From Laceyella sacchari (GTDB taxonomy: Bacteria > Bacillota > Bacilli > Thermoactinomycetales > Thermoactinomycetaceae), in contig NZ_SMDD01000001.1 in NCBI RefSeq assembly GCF_004343255.1, positions 694,577 through 758,576 on the forward strand: a stretch of 64,000 nt of DNA, written 5' to 3'. The position numbers and the translations under genes were made by a program. This document shows, piece by piece, positions 45,939-56,165 of the stretch. Each line of letters begins with the position of its first letter. Position 1 is the stretch's first letter. The notes below the pieces were generated by a model. It was not told the DNA's origin and ran no database searches. It saw only the letters and a program-made list of their open reading frames with translations.

Positions 45939-46247
45939 ATGTTAAAACTTAACCTGCAATGTTTTGCATCTAAAAAAGGTGTAGGTTCCACAAAGAACGG
46001 TCGTGACAGCATTTCCAAACGTCTGGGCGTAAAACGTGGAGATGGCCAATTCGTATTGGCTGGTAACATCCTCGTTCGCCAACGCGGAACCAAAATCTAC
46101 CCAGGTCTGAACGTAGGCCGTGGTGGAGACGACACCTTGTTTGCAAAAGCAGATGGTGTAGTACGCTTTGAGCGTTTTGGTCGCGACAAAAAGCGTGTAA
46201 GCATCATTCCTGTAGCTGATAAAGAAGCAGCTGCAGCACAAGCTTAA
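45939..46247 (+). CDS. rpmA: 50S ribosomal protein L27 with cleavable N-terminal extension
   Basis: This 102-residue protein begins MLKLNLQCF followed by [15 protein letters not shown]. Prp cuts after the Phe of the usual LQFF|ASKK site; here the site reads LQCF. The mature N-terminus reaches the peptidyl-transferase centre. The start is the ATG following AAAGAGGTGG; an in-frame GTG three codons upstream is inside the SD. Confidence 0.97.
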   Translation: MLKLNLQCFASKKGVGSTKNGRDSISKRLGVKRGDGQFVLAGNILVRQRGTKIYPGLNVGRGGDDTLFAKADGVVRFERFGRDKKRVSIIPVADKEAAAAQA

Positions 46248-46272
46248 TCGGATAGTTAAGCGAAACCACAAG

Positions 46273-46297
46273 CCCTGGCACCTTGCCGGGGTTTTTA
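46273..46297 (+). terminator. Terminator after rpmA
   Basis: An 8-bp stem CCCTGGCA/TGCCGGGG with a CCT loop is followed by a T run, which closes the L21-L27 operon. Confidence 0.85.
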
Positions 46298-46362
46298 TTT
46301 TCCCACAAAGTAATGTAAAATAAGAAATTAAATGATAACTAGCGAGATGGGAGAGATTTTCA

Positions 46363-48436
<2,074 letters not shown>

Positions 48437-48460
48437 CTGTATAGCTAAGGCAATATAAAT

Positions 48461-48488
48461 CAGCCCCACGCGAGGATGCGTGGGGCTG
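48461..48488. terminator. Convergent hairpin between obg and the phosphatase gene
   Basis: A perfect 11-bp stem CAGCCCCACGC/GCGTGGGGCTG lies between converging genes. The flanking T runs are weak. Confidence 0.6.
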
Positions 48489-48495
48489 TTGATGT

Positions 48496-48999
48496 TTACA
48501 AGCCGTGCTCCTGTTTGATAAGGGTGAGCAAATGACGGCAACCGCTAGAGATCAAGCGGTAAGTTTCATCAAAATCGCCGGTATACCACGGGTCAGGCAC
48601 TTTGGTGTAAGTAGTACCGGGGATGAAGTCGACAAACCGGCGCAAGCATGTGTCCAAGTTGCGAGTGGAGCCCTCTGTCCCGGCGGCATGGCGGTTGTAG
48701 ATGGCCTTCATATCAGCGATATTGTTGTCATCCATCCCGATGATATAGGTAAATCGCTCAACGTCTTCCGCTTTGAATTGGCGCGCGCGCAAACCTTCGT
48801 AGGAGATGTTCATCTCATCCAGCTTTTTACGCGTTCCGTGATGGGGCGGTTCGCCAACATGCCAGTCTCCTGTCCCCGCGGAATCGATGAGGATGTTGTT
48901 TTCCAAGCCTTCTTGTCTCACCAGGTGACGAAATACGGCTTCCGCCATGGGAGAACGGCAGATGTTACCTAAACAGACGAAAAGTACGGAAATTTGCAT
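48496..48999 (-). CDS. Low-molecular-weight protein-tyrosine phosphatase family protein
   Basis: This 167-residue cytosolic phosphatase has the P-loop CLGNICRS (Cys9, Arg15; CX5R) and the general-acid motif DPWYTGDFDETY. It resembles B. subtilis YfkJ more than YwlE in length. Substrates are unknown; some members act on phospho-tyrosine or phospho-arginine. AAAGGAGG precedes the ATG. It is an inserted gene relative to B. subtilis, between obg and the ribose operon. Confidence 0.92.
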   Translation of the reverse strand: MQISVLFVCLGNICRSPMAEAVFRHLVRQEGLENNILIDSAGTGDWHVGEPPHHGTRKKLDEMNISYEGLRARQFKAEDVERFTYIIGMDDNNIADMKAIYNRHAAGTEGSTRNLDTCLRRFVDFIPGTTYTKVPDPWYTGDFDETYRLISSGCRHLLTLIKQEHGL

Positions 49000-49083
49000 G
49001 GTGGAGCCTCCTTTATTTTAATACAGTAATGCTATCTTAACATAAACGGCCGTTGTGAGTAGGGACCAACGGATGGAAAACAG

Positions 49084-49112
49084 TTGTCATTAGAAAGAGA
49101 TTGTGTTATTTT
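49084..49112 (+). promoter_or_regulatory. Predicted SigmaA promoter of the rbs operon
   Basis: TTGTCA and TATTTT are 17 bp apart, just before the operator palindrome. Confidence 0.55.
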
Positions 49113-49114
49113 TT

Positions 49115-49130
49115 ATGTAACCGGTTACAT
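49115..49130 (+). promoter_or_regulatory. RbsR operator / cre site at the rbs promoter
   Basis: ATGTAACCGGTTACAT is a perfect 16-base palindrome at the expected transcription start. Its core TGTAACCGGTTACA also matches the CcpA cre consensus TGWAANCGNTNWCA at every position. Binding by RbsR, CcpA or both is likely. Confidence 0.75.
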
Positions 49131-49154
49131 GAGGCCGAAAAAGGGGGGAAAGCA

Positions 49155-50144
49155 TTGGCTACCATCAGGGATGTGGCAAAAGTAGCGGGTGTATCCGTTG
49201 CCACCGTGTCCCGCGTATTGAATGAAACGGGCTATGTCCATGAAAACACGAGAAAACGCGTACTTGAGGCGATAGAACAATTGGATTACAGCCCCAACGA
49301 AGTGGCCAGATCCTTGTTCAAAGGCGAATCGAGATGGATTGGGCTCCTGTTGCCAGACATCACCAACCCCTTCTTTCCGCAGTTGGCTCGCGGAGTGGAA
49401 GATGAGTTACAGAAGCACGGCTTCCACTTGATATTTGGAAACAGTGACGAAAATGCTGAAAAAGAGCTTCATTATATCAATACATTTATGCAAAATCATG
49501 TGATGGGCATCATTATGGCAACAAACCAGTTGGGGAAGACAGATTATCGAGGTTTTCCCATCCCGATGGTGTTTCTTGACCGCACACCGGACGGGAATCC
49601 TTCCGTCTATGCTGATGGGGTGGAAGGGGGAAGAATTGCGGCGCGTGAAATCATCAGGCGAGGCAGCAAACGGGTGACATTGCTGAAAGGGCCAGAACAT
49701 ATCCGACCAGCGCAAGACCGTTTCCGGGGTGCGCTGGAAGAGTTGAGCAACTCTAATGTCGACTTTTACGTGATGAACACCCATTCGTTTTCCTTTCAAG
49801 ACGCCACACAATGGGCTGCCGAGCTGTTTGCCAAATACGCCGATACAGATGGGATCATCGCCAGCAATGACGTCGTGGCTACCGCGATTTTGCATGAAGC
49901 GTTGCGGTTGGGTAAACGTATACCGGATGAACTTCAAATCATTGGATTTGATGACATTCCCCAGAGCGGCTTGCTGTTCCCGCCGTTGTCCACGATCAGA
50001 CAACCCGCATACGATATGGGGAAAGAAGCTGCCCGGTTGTTGCTCAAGCTCATAAAGAAAGAGAAGATAGATCAAAGAAATGTGCTAATGCCGGTGACAT
50101 TTGTGGAGAGATTCACGACAAGAAAGGTGGATGCGCGTGGTTAA
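49155..50144 (+). CDS. rbsR: LacI-family transcriptional regulator RbsR
   Basis: This 329-residue repressor has an N-terminal helix-turn-helix (ATIRDVAKVAGVSVATVSRVLN) with hinge helix, followed by a periplasmic-binding-like ligand domain. It heads the ribose operon. The open frame runs back through the operator; I chose TTG at 49155 because AAAGGGGG precedes it by seven bases and the HTH then starts at residue 2. Ribose is the likely inducer, from the neighbours. Confidence 0.9.
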   Translation: MATIRDVAKVAGVSVATVSRVLNETGYVHENTRKRVLEAIEQLDYSPNEVARSLFKGESRWIGLLLPDITNPFFPQLARGVEDELQKHGFHLIFGNSDENAEKELHYINTFMQNHVMGIIMATNQLGKTDYRGFPIPMVFLDRTPDGNPSVYADGVEGGRIAAREIIRRGSKRVTLLKGPEHIRPAQDRFRGALEELSNSNVDFYVMNTHSFSFQDATQWAAELFAKYADTDGIIASNDVVATAILHEALRLGKRIPDELQIIGFDDIPQSGLLFPPLSTIRQPAYDMGKEAARLLLKLIKKEKIDQRNVLMPVTFVERFTTRKVDARG

Positions 50145-51015
50145 GATTGTTGTGGTTGGAAGCGCTTCAATGGATTTGGTCGTCACCTCGAGCAAAAGGC
50201 CGGGCGCTGGCGAAACGGTGCTTGGAGAATCGTTTAAGACGGTTCCCGGTGGCAAAGGGGCGAATCAGGCGGTGGCAGCCGCTCGGTTGGGAGCGGAAGT
50301 AACCATGATCGGTTGTGTAGGAGATGATCATTATGGAGAAATCATTATCCGAAATTTAGAGGAAAACGGTGTTTGCACATCGTTTATGAAACCGGTTACA
50401 CATATGGAGAGCGGTACGGCCCACATTGTGCTGGCAGAAGGAGATAATAGTATTGTTGTTGTTAAAGGGGCGAATGATTTGGTCACCCCATCCTATGTGC
50501 AACAAGCGCTTCACCCCATCCATGAAGCAGATATGGTGTTGATCCAACAAGAAATCCCGGAAGAAACCGTGGAATACGTAAGTCAAGTGTGTCATACAAG
50601 CGGTGTCCCGTTGCTATTAAACCCGGCACCGGCGCGAAAGGTGAGCCAAGAGGTGATTGCACGGGCGTCGTATCTTACCCCCAATGAACATGAGACGGAG
50701 ATTCTGTTTCCGGGGTTGACGACGGAAGAGGCGTTAAAACAATATCCAAACAAATTGTTTATCACTGTGGGCAAGCAAGGTGTCCGTTATCATGATGGAA
50801 CGCGTGAAATGACCGTTCCCGCATATCCAGTGAAGGCAGTCGACACGACGGGAGCGGGGGATACATTTAATGCCGCTTTTGCGGTAGCCCTGGCCGAGGG
50901 AAAAAGCATCGCTGCGAGCTTGCGTTTCGCCAATCGGGCCGCTTCTCTATCGGTGATGAAATTTGGCGCCCAAGGCGGTATGCCAACGAGGCAAGAAGTA
51001 GAGGAAAGTTTGTGA
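50137..51015 (+). CDS. rbsK: Ribokinase
   Basis: This 292-residue PfkB-family kinase phosphorylates ribose to ribose-5-phosphate. The N-terminal GGKGANQAVAAARLGA and C-terminal DTTGAGDTFNAAFAVAL (catalytic Asp) signatures are clear. The GTG follows AAAGG by nine bases; an ATG two codons earlier is too close to it. It overlaps rbsR by eight bases. rbsA follows directly; rbsD, usual here, is missing. Confidence 0.93.
   Translation: MVKIVVVGSASMDLVVTSSKRPGAGETVLGESFKTVPGGKGANQAVAAARLGAEVTMIGCVGDDHYGEIIIRNLEENGVCTSFMKPVTHMESGTAHIVLAEGDNSIVVVKGANDLVTPSYVQQALHPIHEADMVLIQQEIPEETVEYVSQVCHTSGVPLLLNPAPARKVSQEVIARASYLTPNEHETEILFPGLTTEEALKQYPNKLFITVGKQGVRYHDGTREMTVPAYPVKAVDTTGAGDTFNAAFAVALAEGKSIAASLRFANRAASLSVMKFGAQGGMPTRQEVEESL
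50387..50400 (+). promoter_or_regulatory. Intragenic cre/RbsR-like site within rbsK
   Basis: TGAAACCGGTTACA matches the cre consensus at every position and 13 of 14 bases of the rbs operator core. It lies 1.27 kb downstream of the promoter operator. A road-block or looping role is possible; it may also be chance in coding DNA. Confidence 0.45.
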
Positions 51016-51100
51016 CTTCAGGGAGGCCGATTCCCAAAACATGCTGCATGGGTGCCTGACGCCCATGCGGGTACAATTTTCTAGAAAGGGGTGGCGGATC

Positions 51101-52582
51101 ATGCACATCAAAATGTCTGGCATTCATAAAGCGTTTGGCAAAAATCAGGTGTTGACGGGAGTCGACTTTGAACTGAAGGCTGGGGAAGTGCATGCGCTGA
51201 TGGGGGAAAACGGTGCCGGCAAATCTACCCTGATGAATATTTTGACCGGTCTGCACCGTTGTGACCGGGGGACGATTGAAGTTGACGGGCGAAAGACGTC
51301 ATTCTCCAATCCCAAAGAAGCCGAGCGAAATGGAATCGCTTTCATCCATCAAGAATTAAATATCTGGCCTGATATGACGGTATTAGAAAATCTGTTTGTG
51401 GGAAAAGAGCCGCGCACGTCCTTGGGCTTGTTGGATGTGAAAAAAATGAGATCGTTAGCCGCGCGGCAGTTTGAAAAGCTAAATGTATCGATTCCTTTGG
51501 ATCAGGAAGCGGGGCTTTGTTCGGTGGGACAACAACAGATGATTGAAATCGCCAAAGCCCTGATGATCCAAGCCGAAGTTATCATCATGGACGAGCCGAC
51601 AGCGGCCTTGACAGAGAGGGAAATAGAAAGCTTGTTTGATGTGATCAACCGGCTGAAACAAGAAGGTGTCTCCATTGTTTACATCTCCCACCGCATGGAA
51701 GAAATTTTTCAGATTTGCGATCGGATCACCGTGATGAGAGACGGCAAAACCATTGATTGCAAACCGATCCCGGAAACCAGTATGGATGAAGTGGTGCGGA
51801 AGATGGTCGGACGCGAATTGACAGAGCGTTTCCCGCAGCGCCATGCCCATCCGGGAGAAACGGTGTTGGAAGTGAAAGAAATCACACGTGCCGGTGTGTT
51901 TGAAGATGTCAGCTTTTCCGTCCGTTCAGGTGAAATTTTGGGTGTGGCAGGCTTATTGGGTGCTGGACGAACGGAAATCATGCGTGGCATTTTCGGTTTG
52001 CTCCCGTTGGACAGCGGAGAAATATGGGTCAATGGGCAGAAAACAGCGATCCAAACGCCGCGCCAAGCCGTCAACCTGGGGATTGGATTCATCACCGAAG
52101 ACCGCAAAGGCGAGGGGCTAGCCTTGGACTTTTCCATTCGGGAAAACGTATCCTTGCCCAGCCTGCGTAGTTTTGCACCAAAGGGGTTCATCGATCAACA
52201 TAGCGAGCTGGCTTTTGTAGATATGCTTATCAAACGCTTGATGATCAAAACTGAATCACCGGAAACAAAGGCTGGTCACCTTTCTGGAGGCAACCAACAG
52301 AAAGTCGTCATCGCTAAATGGATCGGCATCGGACCGCGTGTGCTCATCCTGGATGAACCAACACGGGGAGTTGACATAGGAGCGAAAAGGGAGATCTACC
52401 AACTCATGAATGAGCTGACGGACCGCGGTGTGGCCATCATCATGGTCTCCTCCGAACTGCCAGAGATCTTGGGAATGAGCGATCGAATTCTGGTGGTGCG
52501 CGAGGGAAGGATTAGCGGTGAGTTGAGCGGTCAGGAAGCTACACAAGAAAAAATCATGGCATTGGCAACGGGAGGGCAGTGA
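51101..52582 (+). CDS. rbsA: Ribose import ATP-binding protein RbsA
   Basis: This 493-residue protein fuses two ABC ATPase domains. The first has GENGAGKST (about 36-44), signature SVGQQQM and VIIMDEPTAAL. The second has a degenerate Walker A (GLLGAGRTEIM), as is usual in RbsA, and LSGGNQQK with LILDEPTRGVD. AAAGGGGTGG precedes the ATG; an upstream in-frame start lacks this. Confidence 0.94.
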   Translation: MHIKMSGIHKAFGKNQVLTGVDFELKAGEVHALMGENGAGKSTLMNILTGLHRCDRGTIEVDGRKTSFSNPKEAERNGIAFIHQELNIWPDMTVLENLFVGKEPRTSLGLLDVKKMRSLAARQFEKLNVSIPLDQEAGLCSVGQQQMIEIAKALMIQAEVIIMDEPTAALTEREIESLFDVINRLKQEGVSIVYISHRMEEIFQICDRITVMRDGKTIDCKPIPETSMDEVVRKMVGRELTERFPQRHAHPGETVLEVKEITRAGVFEDVSFSVRSGEILGVAGLLGAGRTEIMRGIFGLLPLDSGEIWVNGQKTAIQTPRQAVNLGIGFITEDRKGEGLALDFSIRENVSLPSLRSFAPKGFIDQHSELAFVDMLIKRLMIKTESPETKAGHLSGGNQQKVVIAKWIGIGPRVLILDEPTRGVDIGAKREIYQLMNELTDRGVAIIMVSSELPEILGMSDRILVVREGRISGELSGQEATQEKIMALATGGQ

Positions 52583-52583
52583 C

Positions 52584-53555
52584 ATGCAAACGAGGAGAGA
52601 ACAGGCTAGCGGCAATTGCATGGATCGAGCGGGGCATTTGGCCAAAAAATTGGGGCCGTTGTTGGGACTTTCTTTCTTGGTCATTATCGTATCCGTATTA
52701 AACCCCGGCTTTTTGGCTCCATTGAACATTTTAAATCTGTTGCGACAAGTAGCCATCAATGCCTTGATCGCATTTGGTATGACCTTTGTCATTTTGACGG
52801 GGGGCATTGACTTGTCCGTGGGTTCTATTTTGGCATTGTCCAGTGTGCTCATGTCCGGCATGATTGTGTCTGGCGTGGACCCGATTCTTGCTATTTTGCT
52901 CAGTTGCCTGATCGGGGCAGTACTGGGTATGGTCAACGGTTTGCTGGTGACAAAGGGGAAAATGGCCCCCTTCATCGCGACCTTGGCCACGATGACGATT
53001 TACCGCGGCTTGACTTTCGTTTACACCGATGGCAACCCCATCACGGGGCTTGGGGATAATATTTGGTTCCAATTGTTTGGGCGCGGATACTTCTTAGGCA
53101 TTCCTGTTCCCGCGATCACCATGCTCATCTCTTTCGCGGTATTGTGGTTGCTTCTCCACCGCACGCCGTTTGGCCGCCAAACTTACGCCATCGGTGGGAA
53201 TGAAAAAGCAGCAATCATCTCAGGGATTCACGTGTCGCGCGTGAAAGTGATCATCTACTCCTTGGCCGGTACGTTATCCGCTCTGGCGGGGGCGATCCTG
53301 ACTTCCCGCCTGAATTCGGCGCAACCGACCGGAGGTACCTCTTATGAGCTGGATGCGATCGCGGCTGTTGTTCTGGGAGGCACCAGCTTGTCAGGTGGCC
53401 GTGGACGCATTATTGGCACGCTCATCGGTGCCTTGATTATCGGTACATTGAACAATGGCCTTAATTTGTTGGGAGTATCTTCCTTTTATCAAATGGTCAT
53501 CAAGGGGATCGTAATTCTGATTGCTGTTTGGCTTGACCGCAAAAAAACGGCATAG
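52584..53555 (+). CDS. rbsC: Ribose ABC transporter permease RbsC
   Basis: This 323-residue membrane protein has about eight to ten hydrophobic segments. TGGIDLSVGSILALSSV and ALAGAILTSRLNSAQPTGG are BPD_transp_2 family signatures. It lies one base after rbsA. Confidence 0.94.
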   Translation: MQTRREQASGNCMDRAGHLAKKLGPLLGLSFLVIIVSVLNPGFLAPLNILNLLRQVAINALIAFGMTFVILTGGIDLSVGSILALSSVLMSGMIVSGVDPILAILLSCLIGAVLGMVNGLLVTKGKMAPFIATLATMTIYRGLTFVYTDGNPITGLGDNIWFQLFGRGYFLGIPVPAITMLISFAVLWLLLHRTPFGRQTYAIGGNEKAAIISGIHVSRVKVIIYSLAGTLSALAGAILTSRLNSAQPTGGTSYELDAIAAVVLGGTSLSGGRGRIIGTLIGALIIGTLNNGLNLLGVSSFYQMVIKGIVILIAVWLDRKKTA

Positions 53556-53566
53556 GAGGGTTCACA

Positions 53567-54484
53567 TTGAAAAAAGCGGCTCTGTCTATCATCGCTTTCT
53601 CTTTTCTGCTATTGCAAGCATGTTCATTGACACCTCCGGACTGGGCCAAGCCGGCGGAAAAAAAGAACTTGGCCGACGTTAAAATCGGATTGTCCGTGTC
53701 CACGCTGAACAACCCATTTTTTGTGTCTCTCAAAAACGGAGTCCAACAAGAGGCCCGTGCGAAGGGAATGGAAGTGATTGTGGTGGATGCGCAGAATGAC
53801 ACATCCAAACAAATCAACGATGTGGAAGATTTGCTACAACAGGGAATCGACGCGTTGCTCGTCAACCCGACGGACTCATCGGCCATCTCGACAGCGGTGC
53901 AATCGGCCAATAATCTTGGGGTGCCGGTGGTGACGCTTGACCGTTCTGCAGATAAAGGAACGGTGGCCACTTTTGTCGCTTCTGACAATGTCAAAGGTGG
54001 AAAAATGGCTGCTGAATATATTGTCCAGCAGTTGGGCAAGGGTGCGAAAGTGGCTGAATTGGAAGGGGTGCCAGGTGCTTCGGCAACACGGGAGCGCGGA
54101 AGCGGGTTTCATCAGGTTGCCGATACCTCGCTCAATGTGGTGGCCAAGCAATCCGCAAATTTTGATCGCACCAAAGGATTGACGGTCATGGAAAACATCT
54201 TGCAAGGAAATCCCGACATCCAAGCGGTGTTCGCCCATAATGATGAAATGGCGTTGGGGGCGATCGAAGCGATTGAAAGCGCTGGAAAAGAGATTTTGGT
54301 GGTCGGGTTTGATGGCAATGCGGATGCCCTGAATGCCGTGAAAGCGGGTAAGCTTGCCGCTACCGTGGCACAACAACCGGAAGCGATTGGCAAAGCAGGT
54401 GTGAAAGCAGCGGCCGACGTCTTGCAGAAAAAGAAAACCGCTGCAAAAATACCCGTGCCTTTAAAGCTGGTGACAAAGGAATAA
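53567..54484 (+). CDS. rbsB: Ribose-binding lipoprotein RbsB
   Basis: This 305-residue solute-binding lipoprotein has a signal peptide with lipobox ending at Cys19 (LLQAC). The mature part has the Peripla_BP_4 fold (LNNPFFVSLKNGVQQEA, VVDAQND, LDRSAD, FAHNDEMALGAI). It starts with TTG behind AGGAGGG and ends the operon before a terminator. Confidence 0.93.
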   Translation: MKKAALSIIAFSFLLLQACSLTPPDWAKPAEKKNLADVKIGLSVSTLNNPFFVSLKNGVQQEARAKGMEVIVVDAQNDTSKQINDVEDLLQQGIDALLVNPTDSSAISTAVQSANNLGVPVVTLDRSADKGTVATFVASDNVKGGKMAAEYIVQQLGKGAKVAELEGVPGASATRERGSGFHQVADTSLNVVAKQSANFDRTKGLTVMENILQGNPDIQAVFAHNDEMALGAIEAIESAGKEILVVGFDGNADALNAVKAGKLAATVAQQPEAIGKAGVKAAADVLQKKKTAAKIPVPLKLVTKE

Positions 54485-54490
54485 GCGTAG

Positions 54491-54522
54491 ACAGCTCCCG
54501 TTTGAAAATGGGGGCTGTTTTT
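54491..54522 (+). terminator. Terminator of the rbs operon
   Basis: ACAGCTCCC/GGGGGCTGT with an A-rich loop is followed by six T residues. Confidence 0.85.
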
Positions 54523-54571
54523 TACTAAAGCCCATTTTTGGCGTTTGCATGGAATAAAAAGCAAAAAAAAC

Positions 54572-54601
54572 TTGATTGATAGCGCTTTCAAAGGGTAAAA
54601 T
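54572..54601 (+). promoter_or_regulatory. Predicted SigmaA promoter of pheB-pheA
   Basis: TTGATT and TAAAAT are 18 bp apart, 47 bases before the pheB start and downstream of the rbs terminator. Confidence 0.6.
54577..54590 (-). promoter_or_regulatory. cre-type site within the pheBA promoter
   Basis: Read on the minus strand, TGAAAGCGCTATCA matches the cre consensus TGWAANCGNTNWCA at every position. It lies within the -35/-10 spacer, where CcpA binding would block transcription. Confidence 0.55.
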
Positions 54602-54648
54602 GTGCGCAATATTACAATTAGGTTGGATTGATGGAGGAACGTGACGGG

Positions 54649-55110
54649 ATGGGCAGTGAACCATTTGTGTTGGTGCGTTTAGACACATTGCCGGAAGCGA
54701 TGCAAAAGACATTAGAAGTGAAGCGAATGCTGTCGGCGGGCGAAGTAGGCAATGTGCAGGAGGCGGTCAAACGAGTAGGGCTGAGCCGCAGTTCATTTTA
54801 TAAATACAAGGATCATGTATTCCCCTTCAACGCCATGGTGAAAGAAAAAATCATCACATTGTCGCTCACTTTGGCCGATATCGCAGGGGTTTTATCAAGC
54901 GTGCTTGTTTTTTTAGCTCAGGCTCGCGCCAATATCCTGACGATTCATCAAACCATTCCTCTTCAAGGGGAAGCCAATGTGTCGATGTCCATTGACACTT
55001 CGCAAGTGGAAGCCTTTGAAGAAGTGCTTGCCGGGTTGCGTGAATTAAGCGGTGTGCGACGGGCGCTCGTAGTCGGAACGGGGGAAAAAGACGAAGGGAT
55101 GAAAGTGTGA
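54649..55110 (+). CDS. pheB: ACT-domain protein PheB
   Basis: This 153-residue protein has an N-terminal helical region with a helix-turn-helix-like VQEAVKRVGLSRSSFYKYK and a C-terminal ACT domain (about 75-145) that would bind an amino acid. In B. subtilis pheB is cotranscribed with pheA after obg; the biochemical role is not settled. Upstream TTG/ATG codons at 54628-54633 are alternatives. It overlaps pheA by one base. Confidence 0.9.
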   Translation: MGSEPFVLVRLDTLPEAMQKTLEVKRMLSAGEVGNVQEAVKRVGLSRSSFYKYKDHVFPFNAMVKEKIITLSLTLADIAGVLSSVLVFLAQARANILTIHQTIPLQGEANVSMSIDTSQVEAFEEVLAGLRELSGVRRALVVGTGEKDEGMKV

Positions 55111-55991
55111 TGAATAACAAAGTGGCTTATTTGGGTCCGATCGGAACGTTTACGCATGCCGCCGCCAGCTCGCTCTTCGAAGGGCATTCAGTGCAGTTGG
55201 AACCGTATCCCACGATTGTCGACACCTTGCAGGCTGTGGCGGAGAAAAAAGCGGACGTGGCCGTGGTGCCGATCGAAAACGCGTTAGAAGGCTCTGTCCA
55301 CATGACTTTGGATCATCTTGTGCATCATGTCGATTTGCCGATATGGCGGGAGCTGATCTACCCCATTTCCCACTGTTTGTTGGCGCACCCAAATCAAGCC
55401 GCGACGAAACTGTCTGAATTTACGCATGTTTTGTCTCATCCTCAAGCGATTGCCCAATGTTATCACACAGTGCGCAAGCTGATCCCAGGTGTGACATTCG
55501 TTCATACTGACAGTACCGCCTTGGCCGCGGCCAAAGTTGGAGAACGAGCTGATGAAAAATGGTTGGCGATTGGTACCACACAAGCAGCGGAATGCCATCA
55601 ACTGCAAGTTCGTCAAGCAGAGGTTCAGGATCAGCCCAACAATTTCACCCGGTTCTGGGCGGTGGGGCGGCCCGCGTTTGCGGTTGAAGATGTGGACGGC
55701 AAACACAAAACCTGTTTGCAGGTCACTTTGCCGGCAGATTATCCCGGGGCGTTATACCAAGTTTTGGCCGCTTTTTCTTGGCGCAAGATCAACTTATGTC
55801 GTATTGAATCGCGTCCAACCAAGACGGGGTTGGGCAATTATTTTTTTCTGATCGAAGCGGAGTTGCCGATCCGGCATGTGCTGTTGCAGGGAGCGATTGA
55901 GGAAGTTACCGCCCTTGGTTGCAAAGTGCGGGTGTTGGGGTCGTTCCCGTATCATTACTATCGAGAACGCCAAACGGCCCTGCGAAATTAA
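55110..55991 (+). CDS. pheA: Prephenate dehydratase
   Basis: This 293-residue enzyme converts prephenate to phenylpyruvate in phenylalanine synthesis. The catalytic Thr-Arg-Phe is in NNFTRFWAVG, and the C-terminal ACT domain carries the Phe-binding ESRPTK motif (RIESRPTKTGLGNYFF). No chorismate mutase domain is present. The start overlaps the pheB stop (TGATG). Confidence 0.95.
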   Translation: MNNKVAYLGPIGTFTHAAASSLFEGHSVQLEPYPTIVDTLQAVAEKKADVAVVPIENALEGSVHMTLDHLVHHVDLPIWRELIYPISHCLLAHPNQAATKLSEFTHVLSHPQAIAQCYHTVRKLIPGVTFVHTDSTALAAAKVGERADEKWLAIGTTQAAECHQLQVRQAEVQDQPNNFTRFWAVGRPAFAVEDVDGKHKTCLQVTLPADYPGALYQVLAAFSWRKINLCRIESRPTKTGLGNYFFLIEAELPIRHVLLQGAIEEVTALGCKVRVLGSFPYHYYRERQTALRN

Positions 55992-56060
55992 GCGTCTCGC
56001 GGAAGCTGGTATGTTCCAAGTAGAGCACATCCAGCGGTGGAGAATGCTTCACCAATTAAA

Positions 56061-56095
56061 AAGGCTACTGGCACAGTTTGATTGCCAGTAGCCTT
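56061..56095 (+). terminator. First hairpin after pheA
   Basis: A perfect 13-bp stem with a nine-base loop lies about 70 bases past the pheA stop. No T run follows it directly. Confidence 0.6.
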
Positions 56096-56097
56096 CT

Positions 56098-56121
56098 GCA
56101 CCTGAGGGCAGGTGCTTTTTT
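56098..56121 (+). terminator. Second terminator after pheA
   Basis: GCACCT/AGGTGC with a six-base loop is followed by six T residues. Confidence 0.85.
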
Positions 56122-56165
56122 ATTGCCGAGGTTGCCGTTTGCCGCGGATTTAGAGAGAAACAGCA

